This document shows, piece after piece, positions 61,386 through 64,000 of a stretch of DNA of 64,000 nucleotides. Under the pieces are notes generated by a model. It was not told where the DNA came from. It did no database searches and worked only from the letters and a program-made list of their open reading frames with translations. The first letter of the stretch is position 1, and each line of letters starts with the position of its first letter. This stretch comes from CAMDPA01 sp965223035 (GTDB lineage: Bacteria > Pseudomonadota > Alphaproteobacteria > Rhizobiales > Hyphomicrobiaceae): positions 5,642,001 to 5,706,000 of the forward strand of contig OZ244980.1 of the NCBI GenBank assembly GCA_965223035.1, given 5' to 3'. A program made the translations under genes and the position numbers.

Positions 61386-62282
61386 CTAGTCGCGATCGCC
61401 CGGCTGCACGGACGGCCAGTAGGCGGGAAGCCAGGCTGCGTCGCGCGGTCCCCAACCGTCCCCGCCGGCTTGCTCGTAAACCGATAGCGTGCGTTCCACC
61501 AGTGGCAGATCCACGCCGCGACGGCCGGCCTCGTCGAGCATCGTTCTCAAGTCCTTGAGGCACAGGTCGACGTCAAACATGACGTCGCCGGTCTCGGCCC
61601 CCGCCAATGCCGCCGCGATCACCGGCCCACGCGCCTTCAGGACGTTGGGTCCCCCCGACGTGCCGGATAGAAATTCCATCAGCCAGGCGTAGTCGAGGCC
61701 GAGATGTCGACACAGCAACAACGCCTCGGCCAGCGCCTGGTAGTACACGATCAGCGGCAGATTCAACGCCAGCTTGAGGCTGGCGCCGGCGCCAATCGGC
61801 CCGACCAAATCGACGCGGCGGCACATCTGCTGCAACAGCGGCAGCGCCGCCTCGAAATCGGCGCGCTCGCCGCCCGCCACACCAAGCAGGTTTCCATCAC
61901 GGGCGGGACCGACGGTGCCCCCGACCGGGCATTCGACGATGCGTGCACCCTCGGCCCGTACCTTCTCCGCCAGCGCCTGTTCGTCGTGGGGTTGCACCGT
62001 GCTCATCTCAATGAACATCTTACCGGCGACCTCGCCGCTCAACAGACCATCGGGGCCGGCGAACACTTCGTCGATCGACGCGGCGTTGGTGAGAATGGTG
62101 ATCACGGCCTCACAGCGGCTCGCCAGCTCAGCCGGAGTCGCCGCCGGTTTGGCTCCGGCCTCGATCAGCGGTGCGAGCTTCGCGGCTGTACGGTTCCAGA
62201 CATGCACTTCATGGTCCAGATCCAGCATGCGCGCGGCAATGGCGGCTCCCATCCGTCCCGTACCAGCAATCCCAACCCGCAT
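61386..62282 (-). CDS. 3-hydroxyisobutyrate dehydrogenase-family NAD(P) oxidoreductase
   Basis: The 298-residue enzyme begins with the Rossmann fingerprint MRVGIAGTGRMGAAIAARML and NRTAAKL. EMSTVQPHDEQALAEKVRAE (about 95-114) and ECPVGGTVGPARDGNLLGVA (substrate loop, about 118-137) follow. The catalytic Lys lies in GASLKLALNLPLIVYYQALA (about 168-187). The family reduces or oxidises short 3-hydroxy acids such as 3-hydroxyisobutyrate, tartronate semialdehyde or 2-(hydroxymethyl)glutarate. It is the first of three minus-strand genes with GST and alcohol dehydrogenase. Confidence 0.88.
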   Translation of the reverse strand: MRVGIAGTGRMGAAIAARMLDLDHEVHVWNRTAAKLAPLIEAGAKPAATPAELASRCEAVITILTNAASIDEVFAGPDGLLSGEVAGKMFIEMSTVQPHDEQALAEKVRAEGARIVECPVGGTVGPARDGNLLGVAGGERADFEAALPLLQQMCRRVDLVGPIGAGASLKLALNLPLIVYYQALAEALLLCRHLGLDYAWLMEFLSGTSGGPNVLKARGPVIAAALAGAETGDVMFDVDLCLKDLRTMLDEAGRRGVDLPLVERTLSVYEQAGGDGWGPRDAAWLPAYWPSVQPGDRD

Positions 62283-62350
62283 CGGCCTCCTCCAACGATA
62301 AATGTCACAACGTCACGCGGCGCATGCCTAGCACTAGACGGCGTTGCGCA

Positions 62351-62400
62351 CTAGATCATCGGGCTTGAATTGGAACCGCGAAAGCGGTCCAACTCAAGCC
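62351..62400. repeat. Divergent CTAG-linked hairpin related to the palindromic family
   Basis: CTAG is followed by ATCATCGGGCTTGAATTGGA then ACCGCGAAAGCGGTCCAACT and CAAGCC, an 18-bp imperfect stem with a GAAA tetraloop. The ATCATCG start matches the right end of the CTAG family, but the body differs and no right CTAG was found. Confidence 0.45.
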
Positions 62401-62534
62401 ACGAACATGATCGGCTTAAGGATTGAGATCATCCTGCGAGCAGACCGCTCAACTCATGCAAGCCACGGGTCGGGCATAAGCCGCGACAGCGGACCGTGGT
62501 CCATGTCACGCAACGAGCAAAGACGGAGTACCTT

Positions 62535-63596
62535 ATGGCCCATTGGAACAAGTACGAGCCGACCGCTGCGCGCAGTCACGGCGCACCTGGCCGAGACGTC
62601 CGGCCGCACAGCTTGACACTCGACATCCATAGCCATCTTGCGATTCCCGCGGCGGCCAAACTTGCCGGACCGCACATCGATCCAGCGACGATTCCGCTGA
62701 TGCGTTGGTCGGACGCCCATTGCACCGCGGTCAATGCCATGCAGGAGGCCGATATCGCCGACCGCATTGCCGGCGCCGATGTCAGGCTCGGCGATCTCGA
62801 CAAAATGGGCCTCGATCAACAGCTCATCATGCCACCCCCCAATCAGTGCTACTATTCAGTGCCGCTGGAGATCGCGGTCGAAGCCACGCAGATCCTCAAC
62901 GAAGGTCTCGCCGAATTCGCCGCCCGCCGGCCCGACCGCTACGTGGCGCTCGGCTCGGTGCCGCTGGCCGATGGGCAGGAGGCGGCCAAGGCGCTCGAGC
63001 ATGGCATCGGGAAGCTGGGGCTGAAAGGAGTTCAAATCCTCACCAACGTCGCCGGCAAGGAGCTATCGGATCCGGAGTTCGCCCCGTTCTGGGCCAAGGC
63101 CGAGGCGTTGGGTGCACTGGTCGTGCTGCATCCCAACGGCTTCACCCAAGGCGAGCGGCTGTCGCGGTTTTACTTTTCAAATGTGATCGGCAATCCGCTC
63201 GATACCACGATCGCGTTGCATTACCTGATCTTCGACGGCGTGTTGGAACGCCATCCAGCGCTCAAGATCCTGGCGGTTCACGGCGGCGGATACCTCGGAG
63301 GATATCCGGGACGGATCGATCACGCCTGGGGCGCGCGCTCGGACAGTCGGGCCGAACTGCCGCGTCCGCCGGGCGAATACCTGCGCCGGATTTACGTCGA
63401 TACCGTCGTATTCACGCCTCATCAGCTGCGGTTCCTGGTCGAAACCTTCGGCTCCGACAAGGTGGTGATGGGGACCGATTATCCCTTCGACATGGCCGAT
63501 TGCGATCCGATTGCACATGTGTGCGGGGCCGGTCTTGACCCAGCGACGGTGGCGGCAATTTGCGGCGGTAATGCCAAGCGTTTGCTGGGGCTGTGA
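62535..63596 (+). CDS. ACMSD-like amidohydrolase/decarboxylase
   Basis: The 353-residue protein is of the amidohydrolase 2 (ACMSD) family. Metal motif HxH lies in LTLDIHSHLAIP (about residues 27-38). VVLHPNGFTQGERLSRFYFS (about 195-214) and ILAVHGGGYLGGYPGRIDHA (about 250-269) carry further His ligands, and the metal Asp is in VMGTDYPFDMAD (about 312-323). Related enzymes decarboxylate 2-amino-3-carboxymuconate semialdehyde, gamma-resorcylate or 5-carboxyvanillate without oxygen. The ATG at 62535 follows ACGGAGTACCTT. It is divergent from the dehydrogenase gene and near an aromatic monooxygenase, supporting a role in aromatic breakdown. Confidence 0.85.
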   Translation: MAHWNKYEPTAARSHGAPGRDVRPHSLTLDIHSHLAIPAAAKLAGPHIDPATIPLMRWSDAHCTAVNAMQEADIADRIAGADVRLGDLDKMGLDQQLIMPPPNQCYYSVPLEIAVEATQILNEGLAEFAARRPDRYVALGSVPLADGQEAAKALEHGIGKLGLKGVQILTNVAGKELSDPEFAPFWAKAEALGALVVLHPNGFTQGERLSRFYFSNVIGNPLDTTIALHYLIFDGVLERHPALKILAVHGGGYLGGYPGRIDHAWGARSDSRAELPRPPGEYLRRIYVDTVVFTPHQLRFLVETFGSDKVVMGTDYPFDMADCDPIAHVCGAGLDPATVAAICGGNAKRLLGL

Positions 63597-63751
63597 ACGG
63601 ATCATCCGGCGCCTGCCCGGATCCGCGCCGGCACAGCAATTCGATGGGGTGACTGACGGCCAACGCTGAACCATCCCGCCGCGCCGATTAACAGCAGGAT
63701 GCGCTGGTGGTCCGGCGGGCACTGACGTCCGATCGACCGGCGCATCGGTCA
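63597..63751. other. Convergent intergenic region
   Basis: Contains a fragment (CGCTGAACCATCCCGCCGCG) reminiscent of the second repeat family near 63664. Nothing else was seen. Confidence 0.3.
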
Positions 63752-64000
63752 TCAATCTGGGCTTGGGCCGGCCAGCCGATCGCCGTCCCAACCGTACAGC
63801 CAGTCGTACCCCGCCATGATGGTGCGACCCGGCAAGGCGCGCAGCACGCTATCGCGGGCCAGCCGCGACACGCCGGTCATATGGTAGGTTTGGCCATTGC
63901 GCCTGGCGGCGGCCTTAACCCGCAGCACCCGGCGGCGACGGGCGGCCTCATAGGCGGCAAAGGCCCGTGCCGGATCATCCGGATAGCGATGGATCGCTGC
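63752..64000 (-). CDS. FAD-dependent aromatic monooxygenase, C-terminal end (partial)
   Basis: The frame is open from the window edge to a TGA at 63752-63754 (82 residues visible). The sequence AFAAYEAARRRRVLRVKAAA, then RRNGQTYHMTGVSRLARDSV and DWLYGWDGDRLAG, matches the conserved C-terminal helix and the YDWLYGWD-like motif of salicylate/3-hydroxybenzoate hydroxylase-type flavoproteins. These insert one oxygen into a phenolic ring using NAD(P)H. The start and FAD domain lie outside the window. It is convergent with the ACMSD-like gene. Confidence 0.82.
   Translation of the reverse strand, partial: AAIHRYPDDPARAFAAYEAARRRRVLRVKAAARRNGQTYHMTGVSRLARDSVLRALPGRTIMAGYDWLYGWDGDRLAGPSPD

Noticed and set aside
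1..64000. tRNA, rRNA, CRISPR arrays, phage genes or a conjugative module
   Set aside because: None was found on reading both strands; no T-loop-like tRNA motifs in a cloverleaf context and no regularly spaced repeats other than the minisatellite.

Overview
The window is a GC-rich, almost fully coding chromosomal segment with the gene content of a metabolically versatile alphaproteobacterium. Supporting features are a Mg-type HemB, an N-terminally extended SpeH, a TIGR02186-type membrane protein, a COG3743-like helix-hairpin-helix protein, and many ABC, TRAP and CoA-ligase catabolic genes. The order cannot be fixed from the sequence alone. No rRNA, tRNA or CRISPR array was seen.

Layout. 0-4 kb: the start of an acyl-CoA dehydrogenase gene, divergent tsaC/sua5 and a helix-hairpin-helix protein. 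3.9-6.4 kb: a decayed IS481-type element and an intact IS5-type element on either side of a short palindromic repeat. 6.6-16 kb: a META-domain protein, 3-hydroxyanthranilate dioxygenase, a three-gene molybdenum hydroxylase operon, a FadH-like dienoyl-CoA reductase and a polytopic GT-C-like membrane protein. 16-19.4 kb: a minus-strand operon of two tandem QueG/reductive-dehalogenase-like Fe-S proteins and a PaaK-like CoA ligase. 21-33 kb: a ten-gene minus-strand cluster encoding a complete peptide-type ABC importer, an amidase and two tandem copies of a two-gene alpha/beta-hydrolase module, with a divergent YtcJ-like amidohydrolase. 35-45 kb: another hydrolase, a 13-bp minisatellite, small secreted proteins, an acyl-CoA ligase, an IS remnant, hemB, a TAXI solute-binding protein and a disrupted abrB-type gene. 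45-56.4 kb: an AsmA protein, an AraC regulator divergent from a cupin and a flavin monooxygenase, speH, a TIGR02186 protein, an MFS transporter and a PilZ protein. 57-64 kb: a catabolic set (TauD-type dioxygenase, patatin, Zn alcohol dehydrogenase, MaiA-like GST, HIBADH-family dehydrogenase, ACMSD-like amidohydrolase, end of an FAD aromatic monooxygenase).

The most informative non-gene signal is a family of palindromic elements of 53-149 bp, each flanked by the tetranucleotide CTAG or a one-base variant. Eleven copies occur. One sits inside the abrB-type gene, and removing the element plus one CTAG restores a continuous, motif-correct reading frame. This identifies the family as a miniature transposable element with a 4-bp CTAG target duplication. 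A second, GC-rich palindromic repeat family (core GCTGGAACCATCCCGCTCC) is also scattered through the intergenic regions.

The best candidates for undescribed biology are this element family, the duplicated hydrolase pair embedded in the ABC-importer operon, the tandem QueG-like proteins with a CoA ligase, and a strongly structured non-coding segment near 20.7 kb.
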